DNA from: Lactobacillus sp. UBA5804
GTDB taxonomy: Bacteria; Bacillota; Bacilli; Lactobacillales; Lactobacillaceae
Length of the DNA: 8,963 nt
Direction: 5' to 3'
Assembly: GCA_002418055.1 (NCBI GenBank)
Contig: DIDI01000042.1
Span: forward strand, 3,002-11,964
Of the stretch, positions 1 to 6,196 are shown one piece after another (within the stretch, counting starts at the first letter, position 1; every line of letters begins with the position of its first letter). The translations under genes were made by a program, and so were the position numbers. The notes under the pieces are model-generated. The model searched no databases. It had not been told where the DNA came from and worked only from the letters and a program-made list of their open reading frames with translations.

Positions 1-886
1 AACAAATGGCAGGTACTAAGAACACCTTTTCATTACCATAAAGTTGAAATCCTAGTTGCGGCGAAAGTGCTTTAAGTGACCGCGTACTTTCAGCATAGGC
101 AGTTAAATGTTTCAACCAGTATGGTTGCAGTCCACCAGCCACGACCACAGGACCGTATTGGAATGGAATGTAAACCAAATGGTGTAAACCTGTTGGAATT
201 AAAATACGGTTTAAGAAGTTATAAATCCAAATTCCGACCAAGCCACTATTAACAATCAAATGCTGGGTAGCACTAATCCCCATCTGAACTCTTGGCCAAA
301 CTAAACAAGTTAGAAAGGCAACAGGGATCATTAAGAAGAAGCCTAAAACGTAAACAAACGTAGAACCCTGGAAAGTCCCCAAAAAGTCAGGTAATTTTTT
401 ATCAAAATAACGATTATGGAGCCAGACGACAATCCCCGCGATAATTAACGCAAAGACCATACTAGTATCTAGCGTCTTAATTCCCGCAATTTCAGTTAAT
501 CCGCCATTTGTGGAATTAGCCACCAATGGCCGAGCAAAATTGTTAACCCCAAAAAAAGGTCCCCAATAGGTCAAATAACCATTTATAAAGTAGTTAAAGG
601 TTAAGTAGATAACCAGTGATTCCATTGCAGCACGCCCTTTTGATTTTTGTGCTAAACCAATGGGAAGTCCCACTACAAATAAAATAGCAACTTGATTAAA
701 GACTGTCCAACCGCCATTCGCAATGACATTCCAAAATCCATTCCAAAATGTTCCTGGAGCCGCTAGTGATCCAAAAATTAATGGGTTTGTGAATAAACTA
801 CAGAGTGCCACAACAATCCCCGCGAACGAGAACAATAGCACTGGAACAAACATGGCGGCACCAAACCGCTGAAGTTTTTGCATCAT
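1..886 (-). CDS. glvC: PTS alpha-glucoside/maltose transporter EIIC (GlvC-like), 3' part missing
   Basis: Partial gene running off the left edge: 295 codons are readable from a double ATG at 881-886 with no stop. The start is set by the ribosome site AGAGGTGA (893-900), six bases upstream. The product is the membrane channel of a sugar phosphotransferase permease of the glucose/glucoside family, which moves the sugar inward while it is phosphorylated. Visible hydrophobic segments lie near residues 11-33, 62-80, 141-156, 175-198 and 211-228. The strings FDKKLPDFLG (161-170) and ILIPTGLHHLVY (228-239) are typical of this family, and the whole readable part resembles Bacillus GlvC as I remember it. 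GlvC relatives usually carry a C-terminal EIIB domain, which would lie outside the window. It follows glvA in the same direction with a 66-base gap, so the two probably form an operon. Maltose is the likely substrate, but other alpha-glucosides are possible. Confidence 0.9.
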   Translation of the reverse strand, partial: MMQKLQRFGAAMFVPVLLFSFAGIVVALCSLFTNPLIFGSLAAPGTFWNGFWNVIANGGWTVFNQVAILFVVGLPIGLAQKSKGRAAMESLVIYLTFNYFINGYLTYWGPFFGVNNFARPLVANSTNGGLTEIAGIKTLDTSMVFALIIAGIVVWLHNRYFDKKLPDFLGTFQGSTFVYVLGFFLMIPVAFLTCLVWPRVQMGISATQHLIVNSGLVGIWIYNFLNRILIPTGLHHLVYIPFQYGPVVVAGGLQPYWLKHLTAYAESTRSLKALSPQLGFQLYGNEKVFLVPAIC

Positions 887-906
887 TATGATTCACCTCT
901 TAAATC

Positions 907-942
907 AAAAAAGAGGGTTGGTTAATCTACCCAGCTCTCTTT
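907..942 (-). promoter_or_regulatory. Possible intercistronic hairpin with T-run between glvA and glvC
   Basis: On the minus strand, a stem with outer arm AAAGAGA (942-936), a 3-base bulge, inner arm GGGT (932-929), a ten-base loop, and return arm ACCC (918-915) runs into TCTTTTTT. The shape resembles a weak rho-independent terminator or attenuator inside the operon, just upstream of the glvC ribosome site. The bulge and A/T-rich outer stem make it weak. It could lower glvC expression relative to glvA or simply mark an RNA processing or stability element. Confidence 0.35.
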
Positions 943-952
943 AAAATAAATC

Positions 953-2293
953 TCATTTTAAATCTGGCCAGTATGGTTTATTGGCTGGAATCATATCATC
1001 TAAGATTTTCTTAGCAATGAGCCCATCTGGAACCGTTTTATTTAAGGCAAATGCTTCCCATAACTTCGTGTATGATTTTTCAACGTAGGCATCCACAACC
1101 AATTGTTCACAAGTTACTTGTTGCATCATCAGAGCACGTTGGAAACGGCCTGCCTCACCGACAACTAATGGCTCGACACCATTGGCGCCAAACAGACATG
1201 GTACTTCAACAATACAATCATCTGGCATATTACAAATCGCGCCATTATTTGGTACATTAGCTAAAAACTTTTCACGTGTGTTGTAGGCAATCGCATGACA
1301 AATTTCTACAATGTATTCGGAGTGGATGGCATTACGATCCCACATATTGTTCTTAGCTGTTCCCTCTTTAACAATCCGAGCACATTCACCAAAAACAATT
1401 TTTTGACGATATTCAAGAATTTCGTCAGTTCTAGTAAAATGCGGATTTGCAGTTGCCACTTCATAATGCGGATAATAGTAATATTGCATATAAGTGTTGG
1501 GTAACGTGTTGGGCTCTAAGGCATAACAATCAGCAGCTTTTTTAAAGGTTTCCACCCAGCTATCTTCGGTATCCTGATCATAGTCACCACCAACGTAATA
1601 ACCATTTTTAGCGACATATTTTTTCAATTCTGGCATATAGTCTTTGCCAGTCTTTTTATCATAGACGTGCTTCCACCAACCAAAATGGTTCAGCCCATAA
1701 TAGACGAAGTCCAAGTCGTGGTAATCATGTAAGCCTACAATTTTTGCCATACGACTCATTAGATCAATTGGCATATCACAAATATTGATAACCCGAGAAT
1801 GCGGGCGTAACCGGCGGACCCCTTCAGAAACAATGGCAATCGTGTTTGAGTAGTTAACCATCCAAGCCTTAGGTGAATATTTTTCCATATAGTCAATAAT
1901 TTCAACAATAGCTGGCACTGACCGAAGTCCGTATGCCATTCCTCCAGGGCCCGTTGTTTCTTGACCATTAACTCCATATTTTAATGGTAACTTTTCATCC
2001 AGACTACGCATATGGTATTTACCAACACGGATAGATCCTAAGACAAAATCCACATCACTAAATGCTTCTGCTGGGTCTGTCGTATATTCAAATTCTACTT
2101 GTGGCGCACGTTCCTTCATGATAATGGCACAAGCAGCACCAATCTTCTCTTGGCGCTCGGCATCATTATCATAAAACTTCAGTTTTCGCAGTGGAAATTT
2201 ATCTTCGCTTTGAATTAAATTCAACACAAATCCTGGTGTAAAAGTAGACCCACCGCCCGCAATTACAACTGAAAATCTTCTCTTATCTGTCAT
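953..2293 (-). CDS. glvA: 6-phospho-alpha-glucosidase, glycoside hydrolase family 4
   Basis: Cytoplasmic enzyme, 446 residues from the chosen ATG, which hydrolyses the phosphorylated alpha-glucosides delivered by the adjacent PTS. GH4 enzymes act by an NAD+ and divalent-metal dependent oxidation-elimination route. The N-terminal dinucleotide fold shows VIAGGGSTFTP (residues 10-20 from the ATG). The motif CDMP (172-175) has the Asp that marks alpha-glucosidases; His203 in the NHFGWW motif and Cys172 are the expected metal ligands. The PNTYMQYY region near 264-271 probably holds the catalytic Tyr. Length matches Bacillus GlvA (about 449). A longer reading from TTG at 2306-2308 is rejected because that codon overlaps the GAGGAG ribosome site. 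One oddity is NYSNT (148-152 region), where relatives I recall have NYSNP. It heads the glvA-glvC operon. Confidence 0.95.
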   Translation of the reverse strand: MTDKRRFSVVIAGGGSTFTPGFVLNLIQSEDKFPLRKLKFYDNDAERQEKIGAACAIIMKERAPQVEFEYTTDPAEAFSDVDFVLGSIRVGKYHMRSLDEKLPLKYGVNGQETTGPGGMAYGLRSVPAIVEIIDYMEKYSPKAWMVNYSNTIAIVSEGVRRLRPHSRVINICDMPIDLMSRMAKIVGLHDYHDLDFVYYGLNHFGWWKHVYDKKTGKDYMPELKKYVAKNGYYVGGDYDQDTEDSWVETFKKAADCYALEPNTLPNTYMQYYYYPHYEVATANPHFTRTDEILEYRQKIVFGECARIVKEGTAKNNMWDRNAIHSEYIVEICHAIAYNTREKFLANVPNNGAICNMPDDCIVEVPCLFGANGVEPLVVGEAGRFQRALMMQQVTCEQLVVDAYVEKSYTKLWEAFALNKTVPDGLIAKKILDDMIPANKPYWPDLK

Positions 2294-2300
2294 GAATAAA

Positions 2301-2306
2301 CTCCTC
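2301..2306 (-). promoter_or_regulatory. Ribosome binding site that fixes the glvA start
   Basis: GAGGAG on the minus strand lies seven bases before ATG 2293-2291. It overlaps the in-frame TTG at 2308-2306, which shows that the longer reading frame is not the translated one. Confidence 0.85.
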
Positions 2307-2359
2307 AATTCTTCTAGCCGTTATCATACCAGGCTATTACTCTAACCTAGCTCCTTACT

Positions 2360-2375
2360 TAAGTCAGCTAACTTA
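2360..2375. promoter_or_regulatory. Operator-like palindrome at the expected glvA transcription start
   Basis: TAAGTCAGCTAACTTA is a 16-base inverted repeat with one unpaired position pair. It lies about +3 to +18 relative to the start predicted from the minus-strand -10 box at 2384-2389, a common place for a repressor to bind. No regulator gene is present in the window, so the protein that would read it is unknown; Bacillus glv is controlled by the RpiR-type protein GlvR, encoded within that operon. Confidence 0.4.
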
Positions 2376-2383
2376 CAGTTCTA

Positions 2384-2413
2384 GTTATACCAATTTTTTG
2401 CCGATAATGTAAG
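2384..2413 (-). promoter_or_regulatory. Candidate glvA-glvC promoter
   Basis: On the minus strand the -35 box CTTACA (2413-2408) and -10 box TATAAC (2389-2384) are separated by 18 bases. They match four and five of six consensus positions for the housekeeping sigma factor. The -35 box sits inside the cre-like site, which suggests direct repression by CcpA. The predicted leader to the glvA ATG is about 84 bases. Confidence 0.5.
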
Positions 2414-2421
2414 TGCTTTCT
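2408..2421. promoter_or_regulatory. Catabolite response element (cre), CcpA site
   Basis: TGTAAGTGCTTTCT matches the consensus TGWAARCGYTWNCW at all positions except one, T in place of C in the central CG. CcpA with phosphorylated HPr binds such sites to repress alternative sugar operons when a preferred sugar is present. Overlap with the predicted -35 box of glvA fits repression. It lies about 113 bases upstream of the plus-strand gene, so an effect on that gene is less likely. Confidence 0.65.
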
Positions 2422-2466
2422 TTACTGCTGATAACCTGCTCCATGAGTTGAATAATCTTGTCAGAA

Positions 2467-2482
2467 TTGAAATTTTTTTCAA
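2467..2482. repeat. Perfect inverted repeat upstream of the nuclease-helicase promoter
   Basis: TTGAAA, four T, TTTCAA form a perfect 6-4-6 inverted repeat covering the place where the -35 box of the plus-strand promoter should be. It could be a regulator site. Because the region is very A/T-rich, chance is a real alternative. Confidence 0.35.
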
Positions 2483-2494
2483 GTTAAAAAATTT

Positions 2495-2503
2495 TGCTAT
2501 AAT
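2495..2503 (+). promoter_or_regulatory. Extended -10 promoter of the GIY-YIG/helicase gene
   Basis: TGCTATAAT is a perfect extended -10 element (TGnTATAAT). The sequence 17 bases upstream is only TTTTTC, a poor -35, which is tolerated by extended -10 promoters. The predicted leader is about 24 bases and contains AGGAG (2523-2527), six bases before the ATG. Confidence 0.65.
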
Positions 2504-2533
2504 TAAAGTACGTTTATTTCTTAGGAGTTTAAA

Positions 2534-4363
2534 ATGATAATACACTCACCAATCATTGAACATTATCCCTTTAATTCAGCTGGCTATGAAATGTTGTGTG
2601 ATTTAAATAGCAAAAAGCAACTTGATTTTAAAAACCAAAAACAACTTGAAGAAAAGGCTAAATTACTTTGTCACTATCCAACTGTCTATGTCATTGAACA
2701 CTCGCCAAGTCAGCATATATCTGACCAGCGCAGTATTTATGTGGGAGAGACCAATAATATTGTCCATCGTACGAGACAGCATCTCTATGATGATCCTAAA
2801 ACTAGATCTGATTGGCAACAACTTGTAGCCAGTAAAGATGCTACGTTGTATGTCATTGGACACGAGCATTTCAACAAATCAATGACACTTGATATTGAAA
2901 ATCAATTTATGCTCTACTTGAGTGCCGTTACCAATGTTAAGATGAACAATCGTCGTGGAAACCCGCAAGATCAATACTTTCCTTCCGAAGAAGTTGATCA
3001 GATTTTTTCAAAAATCTGGCATAAATTGCAACTTGAAAATGCTAATCTGTTTCCTGCCATGGCACGCATTAAAGATATGGCAATTTTTAAAGCATCGCCA
3101 TTCCATAAATTGACGTCGGAACAAGCAGATGCTAAGGAAAAAATTTTAGCCAGAATTCAAACAGCCATGAAAAGCCATCAATCCGGACAACTTATCTTAG
3201 TTACGGGTGAGGCAGGTGCTGGTAAAACAGTCCTACTTAGTAGCTTGTTTTATGACTTAGAGACTAATTCTGCGCCAGAAGATGCGGTTACGCCAAATTT
3301 ATCAGATGTTAATTCGCGCTTAAAAGTTGCCTTATTGGTTAACCACGAAGAACAGCTCAAGGTCTATCAAAGCATTTGTCAACGACTGGACTTAAACATA
3401 ACTGATGTTAGCAGGCCAACCGGCTTTATTAACAACCATCTCAATAACCATGAGCAATTCGATGTTGTACTAGTCGACGAAGCCCATCTTTTATGGACAC
3501 AAGGCCACTATTCATATCATAAAGGGCACAATCAAATCGACGACTTGTTGAAAATTGCTAAGGTAGTCGTTGCCGTTTTTGATCCACACCAAATTTTACA
3601 TACGACTCAAGTAGTTGAACCCCAGTTACTTAAAAAATGGGAACAACTAACGGGACCGGACAATTTAATTTCATTACATAATCAATTGCGAATTGATGCC
3701 GCACTCAGCACCATTCAATGGATTCATGATATTATTGATGACCAGCACCACACTATTGGAAAGTTAGCAATTGATCCTAGTTATGATATTCAAGTCTTTG
3801 ATACACCAGGCGAATTACAACGGGCCATTCAGATTAAAAATAAAGTTGATAAGGCACATGATTTTTCCAATGGTATTTCTCGGATATTAGCCACTTATGA
3901 TTGGACATATAAAACAACTAAGCCCCAACAAGATGATTATTGGTATGTTGCTGAAGGTGACTGGAAGATGCCGTGGAATTATCAACTGAAAGCTAAGACA
4001 CGTCGTATGAGGCAGCAAAAACTTGCCTGGGCGGAAGAAGCACAAACAATTAACGAGGTAGGCTCCACATTTACCATCCAGGGATTTGATCTTAATTATG
4101 CTGGCGTCATTATTGGACCTTCAGTTAAGTATCGTGATGGACACATAGTCTTTGACCCTAACGAACATGCAGATAAAGCAGCTATCCAAAATCGAACGTT
4201 ATCAGATGGGAGCAAAAAATCATTTGCCAGTACCTTAATTAATAATGAACTCAACGTTTTGTTAACTCGTGGCGTCCATGGTCTCTATCTACATGCAGTA
4301 GACCCCCAACTGCAAGCGGCATTGAAGTGGGCAGTCAATCATAAATCTCACCTAACCAATTAA
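2534..4363 (+). CDS. GIY-YIG nuclease - DUF2075 (Schlafen-type) helicase fusion
   Basis: 609-residue probable soluble protein with two modules. The GIY-YIG domain (about 49-141) has VYV (51-53) and YVG (69-71) as its two signature strands, Arg79 and His83 in the following helix, Glu122 as the metal-binding acid, and NNR (138-140); every expected catalytic position is filled. From about 218 there is a superfamily 1-like helicase: Walker A GEAGAGKT (225-232), Walker B VDEAH (314-318), a motif III-like FDPHQ (349-353), QLR (384-386), TIQGFDLNYAGVIIG (514-528) and a motif VI-like NVLLTRG (574-580). This matches the DUF2075 family. The combination suggests cutting DNA or RNA coupled to ATP-driven translocation, as in repair, restriction or phage defence, but no function is proven. 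It has its own promoter, a strong ribosome site (AGGAG) and a shared terminator, and no partner gene in the window. Confidence 0.85.
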   Translation: MIIHSPIIEHYPFNSAGYEMLCDLNSKKQLDFKNQKQLEEKAKLLCHYPTVYVIEHSPSQHISDQRSIYVGETNNIVHRTRQHLYDDPKTRSDWQQLVASKDATLYVIGHEHFNKSMTLDIENQFMLYLSAVTNVKMNNRRGNPQDQYFPSEEVDQIFSKIWHKLQLENANLFPAMARIKDMAIFKASPFHKLTSEQADAKEKILARIQTAMKSHQSGQLILVTGEAGAGKTVLLSSLFYDLETNSAPEDAVTPNLSDVNSRLKVALLVNHEEQLKVYQSICQRLDLNITDVSRPTGFINNHLNNHEQFDVVLVDEAHLLWTQGHYSYHKGHNQIDDLLKIAKVVVAVFDPHQILHTTQVVEPQLLKKWEQLTGPDNLISLHNQLRIDAALSTIQWIHDIIDDQHHTIGKLAIDPSYDIQVFDTPGELQRAIQIKNKVDKAHDFSNGISRILATYDWTYKTTKPQQDDYWYVAEGDWKMPWNYQLKAKTRRMRQQKLAWAEEAQTINEVGSTFTIQGFDLNYAGVIIGPSVKYRDGHIVFDPNEHADKAAIQNRTLSDGSKKSFASTLINNELNVLLTRGVHGLYLHAVDPQLQAALKWAVNHKSHLTN

Positions 4364-4371
4364 TTCAAAGC

Positions 4372-4402
4372 AAAAAAGCACTTCAAATGAAGTGCTTTTT
4401 TT
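4372..4402. terminator. Bidirectional rho-independent terminator between convergent genes
   Basis: GCACTTC (4378-4384), loop AAAT, GAAGTGC (4389-4395), flanked by six A on one side and seven T on the other. The symmetric A/T arms let it end transcription of both the nuclease-helicase gene (stop at 4363) and the ABC-F gene (stop at 4408). Confidence 0.92.
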
Positions 4403-4407
4403 GTTAT

Positions 4408-6030
4408 TTAATATATTTTAGCCACTTGGGCCTGAATACCTTCATCCGCTAAAAAAGCATCGTAATTCGTATCAGCGCGGCTGACGATCCCTTTTGGACC
4501 AACTTCAATCATGTGATTAGCTAAGGTTTGAATAAACTCATGATCATGCGATGTAAAAATGAGCGAACCTTGATAAGCCACCAAAGCTTCATTAAGAGCC
4601 GTAATTGATTCTAAGTCTAAATGGTTGGTAGGATCATCTAACAAGAGAACGTTGCTAGGCTGAAGCATCAACCGCGATAATTGACAACGCATCTTTTCCC
4701 CACCAGATAAGACTTCAATCTTTTTATCAATTTCATCCCCAGAGAAAAGCATCCGCCCCAAAAAGCCTCGCAAGAAGGTATTATCATCTTGTTCTTTGCT
4801 AGCATATTGGCGTAACCAATCAAGGACCGTTAATTCTGGATGATTGAAACTAGCCGTTAAATTCTTCGCTAGATAACGATGTGTCGTGGTCTGTCCCCAG
4901 CTAATCGTGCCACTGTCTGGTTTTAAGACGCCTGCCAGCAATCCTAATAAGGCGGTCCCGACTGATGGATCACGTGATAGCAAGCCAACTTTTGCGCCAG
5001 GCTTGACAATGAACGACACATGGTCCAAATACTTTTGTCCATCAACACTATAAGAAACATCATCAACGCGCAATAAATCATTGCCTAAGCTGCGGTTGGG
5101 TTCAAATTTAATAAACGGATATTGTCGCGAAGATGGTCGCAAATCATCTAAGGTAATTTTCTCTAATTGTTTCTTACGTGAGGTCGCTTGCTTTGATTTG
5201 GAAGCATTCGCTGAAAAACGCGCGACAAATTCTTGTAGGGCTTTAATCTTCTCTTCTTTTTTGGCATTTTGATTAGCAGCCAAAGTTGTTGCAAGTTGGC
5301 TAGATTCATACCAAAAATCGTAATTACCAACATAAAGTTGAATGCGGCCACGATCAACGTCACACATCTGGGTACAAACTTGGTTCAAGAAGTGGCGATC
5401 ATGGGACACCACAATGACAATATTGGGGAAATCAGCTAAAAAGTTTTCAAGCCAAGTAATCGTATGGACATCTAGTCCATTCGTAGGTTCATCTAACAAT
5501 AAAATGTCTGGATCACCAAATAAAGCCTGGGCAAGGAGCACTTTCACTTTAACGGGTTCAGGTAGATCTGCCATCTTACTCGTATACAAGTCCTCCGGAA
5601 TGGCTAAACTTTGTAGCAATTTAGCCGCGTCAGCTTCTGCATTCCAACCATCTAGCTCTGCAAATTCAGCTTCTAATTCAGCGGCCTTGACCCCATCAGC
5701 ATCCCCAAAATCGGTTTTGGCATAAAGGGCATCTTTTTCTTGCATGACTTGGTATAACCGCTGATGTCCTTGAATAACAGTTTCCATCACTGAAAAAGCA
5801 TCAAAGGCAAAGTGGTCTTGGTTCAAACTTGATACGCGATCATTAGCACCCATCGCAATATGACCAGTGGACGGTTCAAGTTCACCCGAGAGTAATTTTA
5901 AAAAAGTGGATTTTCCGGCACCGTTCGCACCGATGACACCATAGCAATGTCCCGGTGTAAATTTTAAATTAACATCTTCATATAATGTGTGGCCAGAAAA
6001 GTTGAGACTCAAATCAGCAATTGTAATCAA
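4408..6030 (-). CDS. ykpA: ABC-F family ATPase, YkpA/YbiT type, TTG start
   Basis: 540-residue cytoplasmic protein with two ATP-binding cassettes and no membrane segment, so an ABC-F protein; these typically act on ribosomes rather than in transport. Cassette 1: Walker A GANGAGKST (34-42), Walker B with DEPTN (Glu181), switch His210. A charged linker (about 240-300) includes RFSANASKSKQATSR (271-285), diagnostic of the YbiT/YkpA group. Cassette 2: signature LSGGE (441-445), Walker B with DDPTNHLD (Asp466 where Glu is usual), His495. Walker A of cassette 2 reads SRDPSVGTA (352-360) and lacks the lysine; the cassette 1 signature is LPEPVK (156-161). So only one of the two composite sites looks able to hydrolyse ATP. 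Start is TTG at 6030-6028, six bases after GAGGT. It is not a recognised antibiotic-resistance subtype. Convergent with the nuclease-helicase gene, divergent from uppP. Confidence 0.9.
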   Translation of the reverse strand: MITIADLSLNFSGHTLYEDVNLKFTPGHCYGVIGANGAGKSTFLKLLSGELEPSTGHIAMGANDRVSSLNQDHFAFDAFSVMETVIQGHQRLYQVMQEKDALYAKTDFGDADGVKAAELEAEFAELDGWNAEADAAKLLQSLAIPEDLYTSKMADLPEPVKVKVLLAQALFGDPDILLLDEPTNGLDVHTITWLENFLADFPNIVIVVSHDRHFLNQVCTQMCDVDRGRIQLYVGNYDFWYESSQLATTLAANQNAKKEEKIKALQEFVARFSANASKSKQATSRKKQLEKITLDDLRPSSRQYPFIKFEPNRSLGNDLLRVDDVSYSVDGQKYLDHVSFIVKPGAKVGLLSRDPSVGTALLGLLAGVLKPDSGTISWGQTTTHRYLAKNLTASFNHPELTVLDWLRQYASKEQDDNTFLRGFLGRMLFSGDEIDKKIEVLSGGEKMRCQLSRLMLQPSNVLLLDDPTNHLDLESITALNEALVAYQGSLIFTSHDHEFIQTLANHMIEVGPKGIVSRADTNYDAFLADEGIQAQVAKIY

Positions 6031-6036
6031 TTAGTT

Positions 6037-6041
6037 ACCTC
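6037..6041 (-). promoter_or_regulatory. Ribosome binding site supporting the TTG start of the ABC-F gene
   Basis: GAGGT on the minus strand lies six bases before TTG 6030-6028. No ATG or GTG nearby would preserve the conserved N-terminus ITIADLSLNF. Confidence 0.75.
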
Positions 6042-6062
6042 ATTCTAAAATTTCATTTCACT

Positions 6063-6071
6063 AGTATAGCA
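6063..6071 (-). promoter_or_regulatory. Extended -10 promoter of the ABC-F gene
   Basis: TGCTATACT on the minus strand (6071-6063) matches TGnTATAAT except for one base. No good -35 box stands 16-18 bases upstream. The leader to the TTG start would be about 26 bases. Confidence 0.5.
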
Positions 6072-6118
6072 TAGACCGTCATAATAGACGATTGCTAGGT
6101 CTAGCTAGCTGAGCACTA

Positions 6119-6147
6119 TTGCTAGTCATGCCACTTTTGCTTATAAT
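6119..6147 (+). promoter_or_regulatory. uppP promoter
   Basis: TTGCTA (6119-6124), a 17-base spacer and TATAAT (6142-6147) form a strong housekeeping promoter. The TTG of the -35 box is in frame with uppP, which is why a longer reading frame exists there; it lies before the transcript starts and cannot be the initiation codon. Confidence 0.75.
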
Positions 6148-6162
6148 CAAAGTTATGTTTAA

Positions 6163-6178
6163 GTCGCCTCAGCGCGAC
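6163..6178 (+). other. Small hairpin in the uppP leader
   Basis: GTCGC, loop CTCAGC, GCGAC form a perfect five-pair stem directly before the ribosome site of uppP (GGAAAGGA). It may stabilise the leader or modulate ribosome access. It is too small to call a riboswitch. Confidence 0.4.
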
Positions 6179-6196
6179 GGAAAGGATTTTATCGCC

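Noticed and set aside
2294..2308. Longer glvA start at TTG 2308
   Set aside because: The TTG overlaps the GAGGAG ribosome site of the ATG at 2293, and the added residues do not match the family N-terminus.
2534..4363. Reading the GIY-YIG/helicase gene as a homing endonuclease or mobile intron product
   Set aside because: No intron, repeat or disrupted host gene surrounds it, and the C-terminal helicase is not a homing endonuclease architecture.
5342..5725. 127-codon plus-strand open frame inside the ABC-F gene
   Set aside because: Opposite-strand shadow of a well-supported gene with intact motifs; no ribosome site and serine-rich low-information product.
4408..6030. ABC-F gene as an antibiotic-resistance (Msr/Vga/Lsa/OptrA) determinant
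   Set aside because: The linker string RFSANASKSKQATSR and overall layout fit the YkpA/YbiT group, not the resistance subtypes.
6119..6196. Longer uppP start at TTG 6119
   Set aside because: That TTG is part of the -35 box of the uppP promoter, upstream of the predicted transcript start.
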